From: Candidatus Peribacteria bacterium RIFCSPLOWO2_12_FULL_55_15
GTDB lineage: Bacteria; Patescibacteriota; Gracilibacteria; Peribacterales; Peribacteraceae
Direction: 5' to 3'
Assembly: GCA_001789045.1 (NCBI GenBank)
Contig: MFYG01000012.1
Coordinates: 1 to 35,523, forward strand
DNA: 35,523 nt
Under the pieces are notes generated by a model, which saw only the letters and a list, made by a program, of their open reading frames with translations, ran no database searches and was not told where the DNA came from. The translations under genes and the position numbers were made by a program. Each line of letters begins with the position of its first letter. Position 1 is the stretch's first letter. This document shows positions 23,744 through 34,021 of this stretch, piece after piece.

Positions 23744-25453
23744 GATTTTTCTGGCTCCCGTATTGGCCACGTCTCCTTTCTCCAACCATCCCCTCCTTGC
23801 CTGAGAAATCCCGAATTCGTAGGAAAAACCATGAATGGAATGGGCATCGGAGTTGATGCAGATTTTTACACCGAATTCCTTGGCGTGCCGGAGGTGGATA
23901 TCGGGAAGATCTAATCGTTCTTTAGAAGCATTCAGTTCGAGGTATTTTCCCTGTTTTTTTGCTTCTTTGAGCACCGCTTCCACATCGAAATCGATCCCTT
24001 CCCGCTCCCCGAGCATCCGCGTAGTCGGGTGGCCGAGGACTTTCACGTAAGGATTCTCCAGAGCACGAAGTAGGCGCTTCGTTGTGATCTCCCGCGACTG
24101 GCGAAAATGAGAGTGAACGGCGGCAACAACCCAATCCAGTTTCGCGAGGATGTCATCCGGAAGGTAGAGTCTGCCGTCTGCAAGGATATCCACTTCGGCG
24201 CCAGAAAGAATATGTATGCCGCGCACGGCCTTCCGCGCTTCCTCGATCTTCTTCAGGTACTGGCTGATATTCTCCTTTTTGATTCCCTTCACCATTCCCA
24301 TGGGTGATGAATGATCAGTAAGAGCAATGTACAGAAGGTCTGCTTCCTTCGCGGCCTTCGCCATGTCGATCATGGTATCCGCGCCGTCGCTGAAATTGCT
24401 ATGGCAATGAAGATCGCCGCGGATATCGTTGACCTCAATGAGTTTCGGGAGTTCCCCTTTCATCGCCGCCTCAATTTCGCCACGGTCTTCGCGCAGCTCC
24501 GGCTCAATGTACGGAAGTCCCACTGCTCGGTACACATCCTCCTCCGTGCGCGCCGCGAGGAGACTACCCTTGCGCTTCGCTGTTCCCCGAAAGACGCCGT
24601 ATTCGGAGATCGTGAATCCATTACGGATTCCGAGTTTCCGGATATGGACATTGTGATCCTTACTCCCCGTGAAGTAATGGAGGGCTGCCCCAAAAACTTT
24701 AGGATCAACGACACGAATATCGGCATCTAGTCCTTCTTTGAGGAACACCGTCGACTTCGTTGATCCCTTCGCAATCACACGTGCAACCTGCGGAAGTGAG
24801 CAGAAGATGTCCATGACTTCCTCCGGTTTTGTACTCGTTGCAAGGAAATCGAGATCCCCGACAGTATCCTTCCGCCGCCGTAGTGAACCTGCAATCTCTA
24901 CGCGCTCCACTCCATTCGCTTTCCGCAGGATCTGTAGAATTTCCTCAGCCAGAGGCGACGCATCTCCGATGGGCATGCGCCCATTCATCCTCGCGTGCAT
25001 GGCAATGCCCCTGCGGAGGTTGGCGACGGATTTTCCGCCCCATCCATTCACATCCTCGAGTTTGCCGGATGCAAGGAGTTTGCTGAGGTCTGCGATGGAT
25101 TCCACGCCGAACGTCTTCCAGAGGAACTTCGCCTTCTTTTGTCCTATTCCCTCGATCTCCATGATCGCGAGGAGACCTGCGGGAATGCACTTTTCGAGAT
25201 TCTTCAGGTACTGCAGTTTCCCCGTCTTCAGGAGTTCCTCGATCTTCTGGGCAAGGTCTTCGCCAATGCCCGGCAGCTCCTGGAGTGAGCGCACCCCTCC
25301 GCGGTCGTAAATGTCCCGCAGCGGCGCCGTGAGGTTTCCCACGACGAGAACCGCACGTTCGTACGCGCGGATGCGGAAGGGATTTTCCTCCCCCTGGAGC
25401 TCGAGGAGCATCCCGACACGCTCGAAGACACGTGCGATCTCGGCATTCGTCAT
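23741..25453 (-). CDS. polX: DNA polymerase/3'-5' exonuclease of family X (PolX)
   Basis: This 570-residue repair polymerase has helix-hairpin-helix elements (LPGIGEDLAQKIEEL about 60-74, IEGIGQKKAKFLW about 100-112). The polymerase palm has metal-binding Asp in GDLDF (D200, D202) and DADIRV (D245). The C-terminal PHP domain (DLHCHSNFSDG from 347, LTDHS, HPTTRMLG) carries exonuclease activity in bacterial PolX. All key residues seem present and the length is typical. I chose ATG 25451-25453, the family start (NAEIARVFERVGMLLELQGE). A perfect inverted repeat spans this start codon. The stop lies in a heptamer repeat. It is 55 bases after the decarboxylase gene, same strand. Confidence 0.96.
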   Translation of the reverse strand: MTNAEIARVFERVGMLLELQGEENPFRIRAYERAVLVVGNLTAPLRDIYDRGGVRSLQELPGIGEDLAQKIEELLKTGKLQYLKNLEKCIPAGLLAIMEIEGIGQKKAKFLWKTFGVESIADLSKLLASGKLEDVNGWGGKSVANLRRGIAMHARMNGRMPIGDASPLAEEILQILRKANGVERVEIAGSLRRRKDTVGDLDFLATSTKPEEVMDIFCSLPQVARVIAKGSTKSTVFLKEGLDADIRVVDPKVFGAALHYFTGSKDHNVHIRKLGIRNGFTISEYGVFRGTAKRKGSLLAARTEEDVYRAVGLPYIEPELREDRGEIEAAMKGELPKLIEVNDIRGDLHCHSNFSDGADTMIDMAKAAKEADLLYIALTDHSSPMGMVKGIKKENISQYLKKIEEARKAVRGIHILSGAEVDILADGRLYLPDDILAKLDWVVAAVHSHFRQSREITTKRLLRALENPYVKVLGHPTTRMLGEREGIDFDVEAVLKEAKKQGKYLELNASKERLDLPDIHLRHAKEFGVKICINSDAHSIHGFSYEFGISQARRGWLEKGDVANTGARKI

Positions 25454-25474
25454 GGTATCAGAGATCGTACCATG
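25451..25474. promoter_or_regulatory. Perfect inverted repeat across the polX start codon
   Basis: CATGGTA (25451-25457) and TACCATG (25468-25474) are exact complements with a 10-base spacer; the first arm contains the start codon. It could be an operator or an mRNA hairpin masking the start. Confidence 0.4.
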
Positions 25475-25508
25475 TCCATGAGCCACGGATGCTCCTTTGA
25501 ACCGCGGC

Positions 25509-27062
25509 TCAACCAACACGACACTGAGTATGGGAGCAATGCTCCAGAGAGGAGACAGAAACACCATTCCGCCTCTGTGAGTCGATGCGCACACACATCG
25601 GGACAAAGAACTTCCGTCCTTGTTTCTTCCGCTTTGCCCCCTTCCACACCCTATCGATATTCACGCGATGAAGGTTGGTGTAACGCTCCAATTCATTGGG
25701 ATCAGCAACTTTCAGCACATCAAGCTCCGGCGCAAACATTTCACTGTAACGGTCGCGCCGGCGAATAAGCTTAACTGTGCCATCACTGCGCACCAGGACA
25801 ACTGCCGCGCGCTTGATGGTGTTGAAGTTGCTCGCCATCACTTGTGCATAGCCTCCTGTGTCCATGATCGCCAGGAGATCACCGCTCTCAAGTTTCGGGA
25901 GTTCGCGGTCACGTGTGAGGAGGTCCCAGCAATCGCACGTGCTCCCCCCGATCGTGACCGCGTGGACGCGGGGCGCATTCATTTTCGAAGCCGGTAAAAC
26001 GTCGTACCGCATCTCTTCTTGTATCAATGCATCTGGAACGAAGTTATAGGTGGATCCGTCGACAATGATCATGCGCTCCCGGCACCCGAGCTTTTTGCAT
26101 GCCACCACCTTCATGAGTCCTATACCGGCATTGAGGACAATACTTTTCCCCGGCTCAAAGATGAGCTGCAGTGGTGGAACACCCTGCCGTTCGCGGAGGC
26201 GCTCGAACCACTGGGGAAAATCTCGCATTTCCTCAATAGGAAACGCTTCTCGGTCGCCTATAGCCGCCGGGAACCCCCCGCCAAGGGAAAGCATGCGCAC
26301 CTGAATCCCCCGATCCGTGCAGCGCTTCACGATCTTCAGCATTGCCAGTGCAGCAATGCGAAACACCTCTGGGTTGCTAACGTATCCTCCCATAAAGTGA
26401 AAACCGCGGAAATCGATGTAGGGAGCAGTGGTCACTATCGCAATAGCACGATCTACCATGGGAAGAGGTATCCCGTACTTATTCCTCTTCGTGGAATAAT
26501 TCCCGATATCGATCATTGGATTCACCCGAAGAACGGTGCGGACATGGATACGGAGCTTCCGGGCGACATGGGCAATGAGCAGAAGATCCTCCATACTATC
26601 TGCCGTAACAGACTGCACACCGATCTTTGCGGCGAAATGGATATCTTGTTCGGTCTTCGCGAGATTGGTAAAAGACAACTGTCGCGGTTTGAAGTCCGCG
26701 AGAAGACCGAGGATGATTTCTCCGATACTCGAGCAGTCGAGCTCGAATCCCTCTTCCAGCGCGATGCGGAGAATCTCGAGATTACTATTACACTTCACTG
26801 CGTACTGCAAATGCACCGGTAGAGGGAATGTCGTCCTAAAACGCCGCAGACGCTCCCGAATTTCACTCTCAACGTAGAGATAGAGCGGGGTCCCGTACTT
26901 CTGGATGATACGATCCACGGCGATACCTTCGACCATGAGGAAACCACGGCTATCTTGTGAGAGGAACCGTTCCCACCGCTCTCGCATGTAGCGGGTGGAG
27001 ACTTCCTTTCGACGTCGGCCAATGAGCGGTCGAGATCTCCCTGGAGGTTGTTCGTCGTTCAT
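25509..27062 (-). CDS. Fold-type III PLP-dependent decarboxylase (ornithine/diaminopimelate decarboxylase family)
   Basis: This 517-residue protein has the PLP lysine in YAVKCNSN (K90), then the barrel signatures FRGFHFMGGYVSN, GGGFPA and EPGKSIVLNAG. In the C-terminal domain come GGSTCDCWD with the active-site Cys, and GGYAQVMASNFN. YAVKCN and STCD are closer to ornithine-type than to typical lysA enzymes, so the substrate (ornithine, diaminopimelate, carboxynorspermidine) is left open. It has N- and C-terminal extensions; the end (VRIDSQRRNGVSVSSLEHC) is not family-like. I start at ATG 27060-27062 because a promoter (27087-27114) predicts a transcript beginning near 27080. The ATG at 27083 is the alternative. 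Confidence 0.88.
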   Translation of the reverse strand: MNDEQPPGRSRPLIGRRRKEVSTRYMRERWERFLSQDSRGFLMVEGIAVDRIIQKYGTPLYLYVESEIRERLRRFRTTFPLPVHLQYAVKCNSNLEILRIALEEGFELDCSSIGEIILGLLADFKPRQLSFTNLAKTEQDIHFAAKIGVQSVTADSMEDLLLIAHVARKLRIHVRTVLRVNPMIDIGNYSTKRNKYGIPLPMVDRAIAIVTTAPYIDFRGFHFMGGYVSNPEVFRIAALAMLKIVKRCTDRGIQVRMLSLGGGFPAAIGDREAFPIEEMRDFPQWFERLRERQGVPPLQLIFEPGKSIVLNAGIGLMKVVACKKLGCRERMIIVDGSTYNFVPDALIQEEMRYDVLPASKMNAPRVHAVTIGGSTCDCWDLLTRDRELPKLESGDLLAIMDTGGYAQVMASNFNTIKRAAVVLVRSDGTVKLIRRRDRYSEMFAPELDVLKVADPNELERYTNLHRVNIDRVWKGAKRKKQGRKFFVPMCVRIDSQRRNGVSVSSLEHCSHTQCRVG

Positions 27063-27086
27063 CTCAGGAAAAACAATATGCATGCC

Positions 27087-27114
27087 ATTGTAGTCATTTG
27101 CCCAACCTCCGCAA
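27087..27114 (-). promoter_or_regulatory. Candidate promoter of the decarboxylase gene
   Basis: On the minus strand, TTGCGG (27114-27109) and TACAAT (27092-27087) are 16 bases apart. The predicted start near 27080 lies downstream of the first possible ATG (27083), which favours the ATG at 27062. Confidence 0.4.
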
Positions 27115-27123
27115 GAGATATTT

Positions 27124-27363
27124 CTATTCTGCAGCTTTCCGTGAAAGCGCCAAAACAGCGCGGCAGACGCGTTCTACAGCCGCCTCATCCAGACCCCGCT
27201 CCATTCCCGACTCCACCCACAGATCAACAATCTCCTCATCGTCCACTGTCGCTCTCCCCTTATCAACCTCTTCGCCATAGAGCAGCGCCCGCTGCTCCAT
27301 AAGATCGAGGATCTGCTGATCCAGTTTTTCCATCTGCGCAGTGGAGCTGTTGAATACTACCAT
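27124..27363 (-). CDS. Chorismate-mutase-like (AroQ fold) small protein, active site degenerate
   Basis: This 79-residue protein has the layout of an AroQ-type chorismate mutase: a first helix (MEKLDQQILDLMEQRALLYG), a short middle helix and a last helix (LDEAAVERVCRAVLALSRK). The Arg after helix 1 (EQRALL) and the Lys (VDKGRA) are placed as in active enzymes. The usual Arg-Glu pair is changed (DDEEIVDL) and the N-terminal Arg is missing, so catalysis is doubtful. It lies 40 bases upstream of the decarboxylase gene on the same strand and may be its partner or regulator. The ATG is 27361-27363, with ATG 27333 as an alternative. TTGCAT (27376-27381) and ATGCAA (27394-27399) upstream form a 6-base inverted repeat. 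Confidence 0.6.
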   Translation of the reverse strand: MVVFNSSTAQMEKLDQQILDLMEQRALLYGEEVDKGRATVDDEEIVDLWVESGMERGLDEAAVERVCRAVLALSRKAAE

Positions 27364-27497
27364 GCAGCGTACTCATTGCATACCAGAAAAAAAATGCAAG
27401 AGATTTGCGCTTGTCCATGGAATGATTTATCTTTCTCGATAACTTTTGGAAGATTCCTTCTCCCTCTGGGAAAGGGCAGGGTGAGGAGTCACTCTCA

Positions 27498-27526
27498 AAT
27501 ACCCCCTCCCTACGGGAGGGGGTATT
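27498..27526 (-). terminator. Perfect 13-bp hairpin after the secreted Gln/Met-rich gene
   Basis: AATACCCCCTCCC (27498-27510) and GGGAGGGGGTATT (27514-27526) are exact complements around a 3-base loop. It lies 13 bases after the stop of the minus-strand gene. On that strand only TT follows directly, so efficiency is uncertain. A second CCCTCT/AGGG-rich stretch at 27459-27485 belongs to the same intergenic GC-rich repeat type. Confidence 0.6.
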
Positions 27527-27539
27527 GGGTGATGATGGA

Positions 27540-28790
27540 TTACCAACTTCCGGGACCAAAACTCGGGCCCATATTTCCGCCACCACCACTGTCCCACTCT
27601 CCATTGCCAAAGCCACCGCCATCAAATTCTCCTCCACCGGAATCATCCTGATCCTCACACTCCGCAGCCTTGTCCTCGAATTTTGCGATCTCCTTCTCCA
27701 TCCGCGCTTTCATCTTCGTCATTTGCTTCTCCATCCGCGCTTTCATCTTCGCAATCTGCTTATCGATCTTTCCATTGATCTTTGTAATCTGCTTCTGATA
27801 CTTCGCGATTTTTTTCTCGTCGTCTGTATCGTCAATCTTGTCTTGCAGGCGCTCAATCTGGCCTGCGGCTTTCTCGCGCATATTCTCCTCCATATCACTC
27901 AAGCGATCCGTTTTCTCCTCGTCCATTTCCAGGAGACGGCTCTTCATCTCATCGATGATGTCATCGAACATGTCGCAACTCATCGGACCTCCGCGACCCG
28001 GGCCTCCAGGCCCCATCATTCCAGGCCCCATCATTCCAGGCCCCATCATTCCAGGCCCCATCATTCCAGGCCCCATCCCCTTTCCAAAGCCACCGGGCAT
28101 CATCTGACCACCCGGCATCATTTGCTGCATGGGCATCTGTTGTCCTTGCTGCATCCTACCCTGTCCCATCGGTTGGACACTCGGCTGCGTATACGACCCA
28201 TGCCATTGCCCTTCTTGCTGCGCACAATTATCCGGTGATCCCCCTCCTTCCCACCGACTCCCGAAGAAACACACTCCTCTACCGTTTTGGCGAAGAGCCT
28301 GACTGACTTGTTCCGGCGTGGGACCCTGCTGTTGCTGCCCCTGCCAATCCTGTTGGCCACCACCTTGGCCATCTTTTACGCGGTTCCAGGTTCCATTCTG
28401 GCACTCCCAATGATTCCCAAAGCCCGCCTTATCTTGCTGTGGATTCTCCCCACATTGCCCCCCTCCCTGCGACCACTCTCCCTGCTGTTGCTGTCCCTGC
28501 CACTGCTGCTCACCGGCACCATGTTGATTTGGATATTCACACCAAAACCCTCCATGCCCGTCATCTCTGGCAATGCCATCCGGACAACGACCGGTATCGC
28601 TCTGCTGCGGCGCCGGCTGATCTACCGTTATCGCCGGCTGCACATTTGTCGTCGTAGTCGGTACATCATTGGCGGCGTTCTCTTGCGCCAGCGTGAGCCC
28701 CGCAAGAGCCACGACACTCGAAGCGACGAGCGCGGCGACCCCGGCGACGAGGAGGTGATTGCCGCAACAACTTCCTGAACTTTTACTCAT
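27540..28790 (-). CDS. Secreted Gln/Gly/Met-rich protein with Cys/Trp modules and C-terminal coiled coil
   Basis: This 416-residue protein begins with a signal peptide (SCCGNHLLVAGVAALVASSV, ending ALAGLTLAQ) that resembles the proteins at 380-1429 and 29053-30918. The two Cys before the hydrophobic stretch are unusual. About 60-200 holds three loose modules of Cys, Gly and Trp (CPDGIARDDGHGGFWCEYP, CGENPQQ...HWECQNGTW, GVCFFGSRW...NCAQQEGQW) joined by Gln-rich linkers. Next comes a tandem GPGMM repeat (about 238-262). A long charged coiled coil follows (about 270-380, MKARMEKQMTKMKARMEKEI), then a Gly/Asp-rich end. Function is unknown; Met-rich runs can bind copper, but that is only a thought. 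It is last in a three-gene minus-strand operon, 33 bases after the small gene. Confidence 0.8.
   Translation of the reverse strand: MSKSSGSCCGNHLLVAGVAALVASSVVALAGLTLAQENAANDVPTTTTNVQPAITVDQPAPQQSDTGRCPDGIARDDGHGGFWCEYPNQHGAGEQQWQGQQQQGEWSQGGGQCGENPQQDKAGFGNHWECQNGTWNRVKDGQGGGQQDWQGQQQQGPTPEQVSQALRQNGRGVCFFGSRWEGGGSPDNCAQQEGQWHGSYTQPSVQPMGQGRMQQGQQMPMQQMMPGGQMMPGGFGKGMGPGMMGPGMMGPGMMGPGMMGPGGPGRGGPMSCDMFDDIIDEMKSRLLEMDEEKTDRLSDMEENMREKAAGQIERLQDKIDDTDDEKKIAKYQKQITKINGKIDKQIAKMKARMEKQMTKMKARMEKEIAKFEDKAAECEDQDDSGGGEFDGGGFGNGEWDSGGGGNMGPSFGPGSW
28006..28080 (-). repeat. 15-bp tandem repeat, five units (codes for GPGMM)
   Basis: On the plus strand, CCAGGCCCCATCATT is repeated at 28006, 28021, 28036 and 28051, with a changed fifth copy at 28066. 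The four copies are identical, which implies recent expansion. The 15-base unit keeps the frame. Confidence 0.93.
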
Positions 28791-28823
28791 ATATGTGTTG
28801 GTAAGAAAAAAATAAAGCCATCG

Positions 28824-29042
28824 TTAGAGCACACCCTCTCCCCGGTAAAACACTTGCTCCTCACTCACGTACTGCGGATTGTCCTCCTCTCCTCCATCGC
28901 AGCAGACGACTGGAACATGTTGCAGAGCCGCGACCGGCTCTGCGTTCACACGCGCCTGCACTGCGATGTACCCCACTCCCACACTCCCCGCCATAGCGAG
29001 GAATGCGAGGGGGAGCGTGAGTGGATGACGATGTCTATACAT
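28824..29042 (-). CDS. Small exported or membrane-anchored protein of the secreted-protein operon
   Basis: This 72-residue protein is not recognised. A basic start (MYRHRHP) and one hydrophobic helix (LTLPLAFLAMAGSVGVGYIA) act as signal or anchor. The exported part is short and acidic with two adjacent Cys (VVCCDGGEEDNPQYVSEEQV). The ATG at 29040-29042 follows the upstream gene by 10 bases, so the two are co-transcribed. The longer open frame reads back through the acidic C-terminal coding region of that gene and is rejected. Confidence 0.62.
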   Translation of the reverse strand: MYRHRHPLTLPLAFLAMAGSVGVGYIAVQARVNAEPVAALQHVPVVCCDGGEEDNPQYVSEEQVFYRGEGVL

Positions 29043-29052
29043 AGAGAGAAAA

Positions 29053-30918
29053 CTAGAAATCGAAGTCTTCGAAGTCTTCTTCTTCCTCATCGGTTCCGCC
29101 TTCCTCCACTTCCCATTCCCCCTTATCGACCTCACGGAAACCTTCCTCTTCATCGAATGATTCATCGAATTCCTCCTCAAACCCGAGCTCTTCCATGACC
29201 GCATTGAACCGATTCTCCACTTCGTCCCACTCCTCCTGCGGGATCGTTCCATCTTCTACGGCATTTTCCATCGGCTCACGCATCAGTTCCTCGAGCGCTC
29301 CCATCAGACCACTGCCAATTTCTTCTTCATCCTTCCCGGGACCGGCGCCAAGCGCCTCATCGAGAATACGCCCACATGCCTCAAATTCCTCCCGAATATC
29401 CTCTCCAAAGTCATCCTCGTTGTCGAAGCTCTCACCTTCGTCCTCGTCATCTTCGAATTCATCGTCGTTTTCCTCGTCATCGAAGAGTTGTGCGAGAAGA
29501 CCGCGGATGCCGAAGAAATCTCCTTCCTCTTCGAGATCAGGAAGATCGCTGCATGCCTCCTCCGCCTCCTTCGCCTTTTCCCCAATTTTTACAATGATTC
29601 CTTCGATTTCTTTCACCTCATCATTCGTGAATACATCGTGTTTCTTTGCAACATCGAGCGCAAAGTACACCGGACCCTCTGTGTCAGCGAAGATGTCGAG
29701 CATCTTCACGGCATTCTCCATCATCTCCGGATCCGGCGGCCCACCATCGCCACCCATTCCCGGCCCGCCGCCGCACTCCTCCTGCATCCGGAACCCGACC
29801 TCCTCGAGTTCCTCGAAATCTTCGACGTCGCCGATCTCTTCGACGAAATCCGGACACATTTCTTCCGCCATACCGCGCATCATGTCTTTCGTGCTCTCGA
29901 GTTCGTCCCCCATCCACTCCGGCATGCCATCACCAAAATCATCACCGCTACCGAAGTACTCATCAAACCCTTCCTGCATCATCTCTGGATCGAAATCCAT
30001 ATCGTAGAAGTTCCCAAGATTTCCAAAGTCCTCCATCTGGAATCCAAAGTCCTCCGGGCTATCGTGGAATCCATCGTCGGAGAAATCATCAAACCCGCCA
30101 AAATCTTCGGACCCTCCATCAAAATCACCTTCATCTCCCTCAAAACTCTCATCCTCAAAATTTCGGAAATCTCCCCGCCCCTCAATTGCGGGAGCAGACG
30201 CACGCTCCGTCGTCTCCTCCGCAGGAGCAGGAGTGACTGCAGCAGGTGCTAGTGCTGGCTCCGGTACTGCCGGTGCGGGTGGCGTAGCAGCCTTCAGTTC
30301 ATCGCAGTATTCCGTCCCCGTCTGCATGTTGACGGCCGCATTCTTCACACCACGGGCGGTCGCGGCAGATTTGATATCATCGCACATCTGTTTTTCGCCC
30401 GTCTTCGGGCTACTGCATGCTCCCAGTTCAATGAGACACCGCACGCGCTCCGCACAGTCTTCATTCGCATGTGCACAGCGATCGGTCACGGTCGTGGTCG
30501 TGGTCGTTGATGTCGTTGTGGACGTACTCGTCGGACATGCCTGCGAACACCAATTCATGCAGAACTGGCTCGTACATGTAGCCTGACAGGACTTCAGATC
30601 CGCAGTGGGACACGCAGGTGTTGTGGAGCTGGTCGTCGTTGTGCTCGTCGTTGTGCTCGCTCCAGTAGTACCACCAATAGGCGATCCTCCACTGGGGCTT
30701 CCACCGGAGTAATCGCCACACTGCCACGCATGCGTGGTAAAATCACACCAACAATTCCCTGAGGGAGGTGAGCCGCCACACATGTCTTGGGCGAGATACA
30801 CTGCCCCCCCTACGAGATCATTCTTGTACGTCGTGACACCTGCGATGGCAGCGACACTCGAGGCCACGAGCGCTGCAACGCTCAGGACAAGCAGATTTTT
30901 CTTCTGTATTTTCGACAT
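29053..30918 (-). CDS. Large secreted, highly acidic Cys- and Thr-rich protein
   Basis: This 621-residue protein starts with a leader (MSKIQKKNLLVLSVAALVAS then SVAAIAG) like its two relatives. After it come a Cys/Trp module (CGGSPPSGNCWCDFTTHAWQC), Thr/Ser linkers (STTTSTTTTSST), two more Cys-rich segments (SCQATCTSQFCMNWCSQAC and CAHANEDCAERVRC) and a Pro/Ala linker. From about 230 on it is extremely acidic, with Phe-Asp-Gly patterns (GDFDGGSEDFGGFDDFSDDG) and long Asp/Glu runs to the end (EEEEDFEDFDF). Acidic tracts with calcium- or other metal-binding capacity are plausible, but no known domain is seen. I start at ATG 30916-30918, behind a good promoter. It leads the minus-strand operon with the genes at 28824 and 27540. 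Confidence 0.82.
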   Translation of the reverse strand: MSKIQKKNLLVLSVAALVASSVAAIAGVTTYKNDLVGGAVYLAQDMCGGSPPSGNCWCDFTTHAWQCGDYSGGSPSGGSPIGGTTGASTTTSTTTTSSTTPACPTADLKSCQATCTSQFCMNWCSQACPTSTSTTTSTTTTTTVTDRCAHANEDCAERVRCLIELGACSSPKTGEKQMCDDIKSAATARGVKNAAVNMQTGTEYCDELKAATPPAPAVPEPALAPAAVTPAPAEETTERASAPAIEGRGDFRNFEDESFEGDEGDFDGGSEDFGGFDDFSDDGFHDSPEDFGFQMEDFGNLGNFYDMDFDPEMMQEGFDEYFGSGDDFGDGMPEWMGDELESTKDMMRGMAEEMCPDFVEEIGDVEDFEELEEVGFRMQEECGGGPGMGGDGGPPDPEMMENAVKMLDIFADTEGPVYFALDVAKKHDVFTNDEVKEIEGIIVKIGEKAKEAEEACSDLPDLEEEGDFFGIRGLLAQLFDDEENDDEFEDDEDEGESFDNEDDFGEDIREEFEACGRILDEALGAGPGKDEEEIGSGLMGALEELMREPMENAVEDGTIPQEEWDEVENRFNAVMEELGFEEEFDESFDEEEGFREVDKGEWEVEEGGTDEEEEDFEDFDF

Positions 30919-30954
30919 AGTCCGAAGGGGAAAATGAAATGTGTGTTCCTCTTC

Positions 30955-30983
30955 ACTATAGCACAAGATTCACTGTTCTTCAA
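30955..30983 (-). promoter_or_regulatory. Promoter of the acidic secreted-protein operon
   Basis: On the minus strand, TTGAAG (30983-30978) and TATAGT (30960-30955) are separated by 17 bases. Transcription would begin near 30948, giving a leader of about 30 bases that contains AACACACAT, as in the gene at 380. Confidence 0.65.
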
Positions 30984-31033
30984 GCGAACTTTCGTGCGTG
31001 ATTCAGTTCATCGCCCTTACAATACACTCCGCT

Positions 31034-31810
31034 ATGCGTGTTACCTCCTTCTTCTCTGTCATTGTTTTTTCACTCTTCCTGTCCATATCGCCCGCCTATG
31101 GGTTTTTCCAAATTCTCGATAAAGTACGCCAACAAGAGAAAGGAGGGGATCTCGGGAAAGTGCTCCAACAGGTAGAGGAGGCGAAGAATGCGAGCAAAAG
31201 CGGCTTTAGGGATGTGAAGGAGGGAGATTGGTTCGGAAGCTATGTCTCCTCTGTCGCGAAGTGGGGCATCGTCTCGGGTTACAAAGATAAAGATGGGAAG
31301 TCGACGGGGAAGTACGGCCCAGGCGACCCGGTGACCGTTGCAGAAATCCTCAAAATGACGATGAAGTCGGCAAAGGTGGATGAGAAGGAATGCCCGGCCG
31401 CCGTGAAGCACCCGAAGGCTGGTGCGCACTGGGCAAAGGTCTACATCGCGTGCGGCGAGGCGTGGGGCGTACGCCTTCTGAAAGGAAATCCGGACCTCAA
31501 TCGGGGCGCATCTCGCGCGGAAGTTCTTACGATCCTCTTCGATTTCTTCAAGGACGCCGTCCCCCAGGAACCGTCGGACTTCTCGGATGCGAAGGGGCAT
31601 GCCTTCGAAGCGGACATCGCCTACGCCGCAAAGCTCGGCATTGTCTCCGGCGATGAAGACGCCGATGGCAATCCCAAGGGAACCTTCCGTCCCAATGACA
31701 AGGTGAACCGTGCGGAAGCGGCGAAGATGATCTACCTCAAAGTCGCCGCAGCAGTCGCGAAGAAGAAGGCGGAGGAAGGAAATGCGGAGGAAGGTACATG
31801 GGGAATTTGA
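31034..31810 (+). CDS. Secreted SLH-domain protein
   Basis: This 258-residue protein has a signal peptide (SFFSVIVFSLFLSISPAYG). About 60-120 is the first S-layer-homology repeat (FRDVKEGDWFGSYVSSVAKW, GIVSGYKD, then a YGPGDPVTVAEILKM ending). The middle repeat is weaker (AHWAKVYIACGEAWGV, NRGASRAEVLTILFDF). The last is clear (FSDAKGHAFEADIAYAAKLG, GTFRPNDKVNRAEAAKMIY). SLH triplets bind cell-wall polymer and anchor surface layers. The end is Lys/Glu-rich. I chose ATG 31034. TACAAT at 31018-31023 gives a very short or absent leader, and there is no Shine-Dalgarno. It is divergent from the acidic secreted-protein operon across about 115 bases, consistent with a surface-structure locus. Confidence 0.9.
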   Translation: MRVTSFFSVIVFSLFLSISPAYGFFQILDKVRQQEKGGDLGKVLQQVEEAKNASKSGFRDVKEGDWFGSYVSSVAKWGIVSGYKDKDGKSTGKYGPGDPVTVAEILKMTMKSAKVDEKECPAAVKHPKAGAHWAKVYIACGEAWGVRLLKGNPDLNRGASRAEVLTILFDFFKDAVPQEPSDFSDAKGHAFEADIAYAAKLGIVSGDEDADGNPKGTFRPNDKVNRAEAAKMIYLKVAAAVAKKKAEEGNAEEGTWGI

Positions 31811-31871
31811 GCTCATCTACTCCGTCTCCGCCCATAAAGAACGCGGGATGAAGGGGAAGGTGATCGTAGAA

Positions 31872-33975
<2,104 letters not shown>

Positions 33976-34021
33976 AGTGATTGTGGTGCTGTAATTATAC
34001 ACTTCGCTATATGCCAGGATG

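Noticed and set aside
29195-30252. Plus-strand Ser-rich and other open frames of 200-270 codons
   Set aside because: They are the antisense of the Asp/Glu-rich secreted protein, whose biased codons open other frames.
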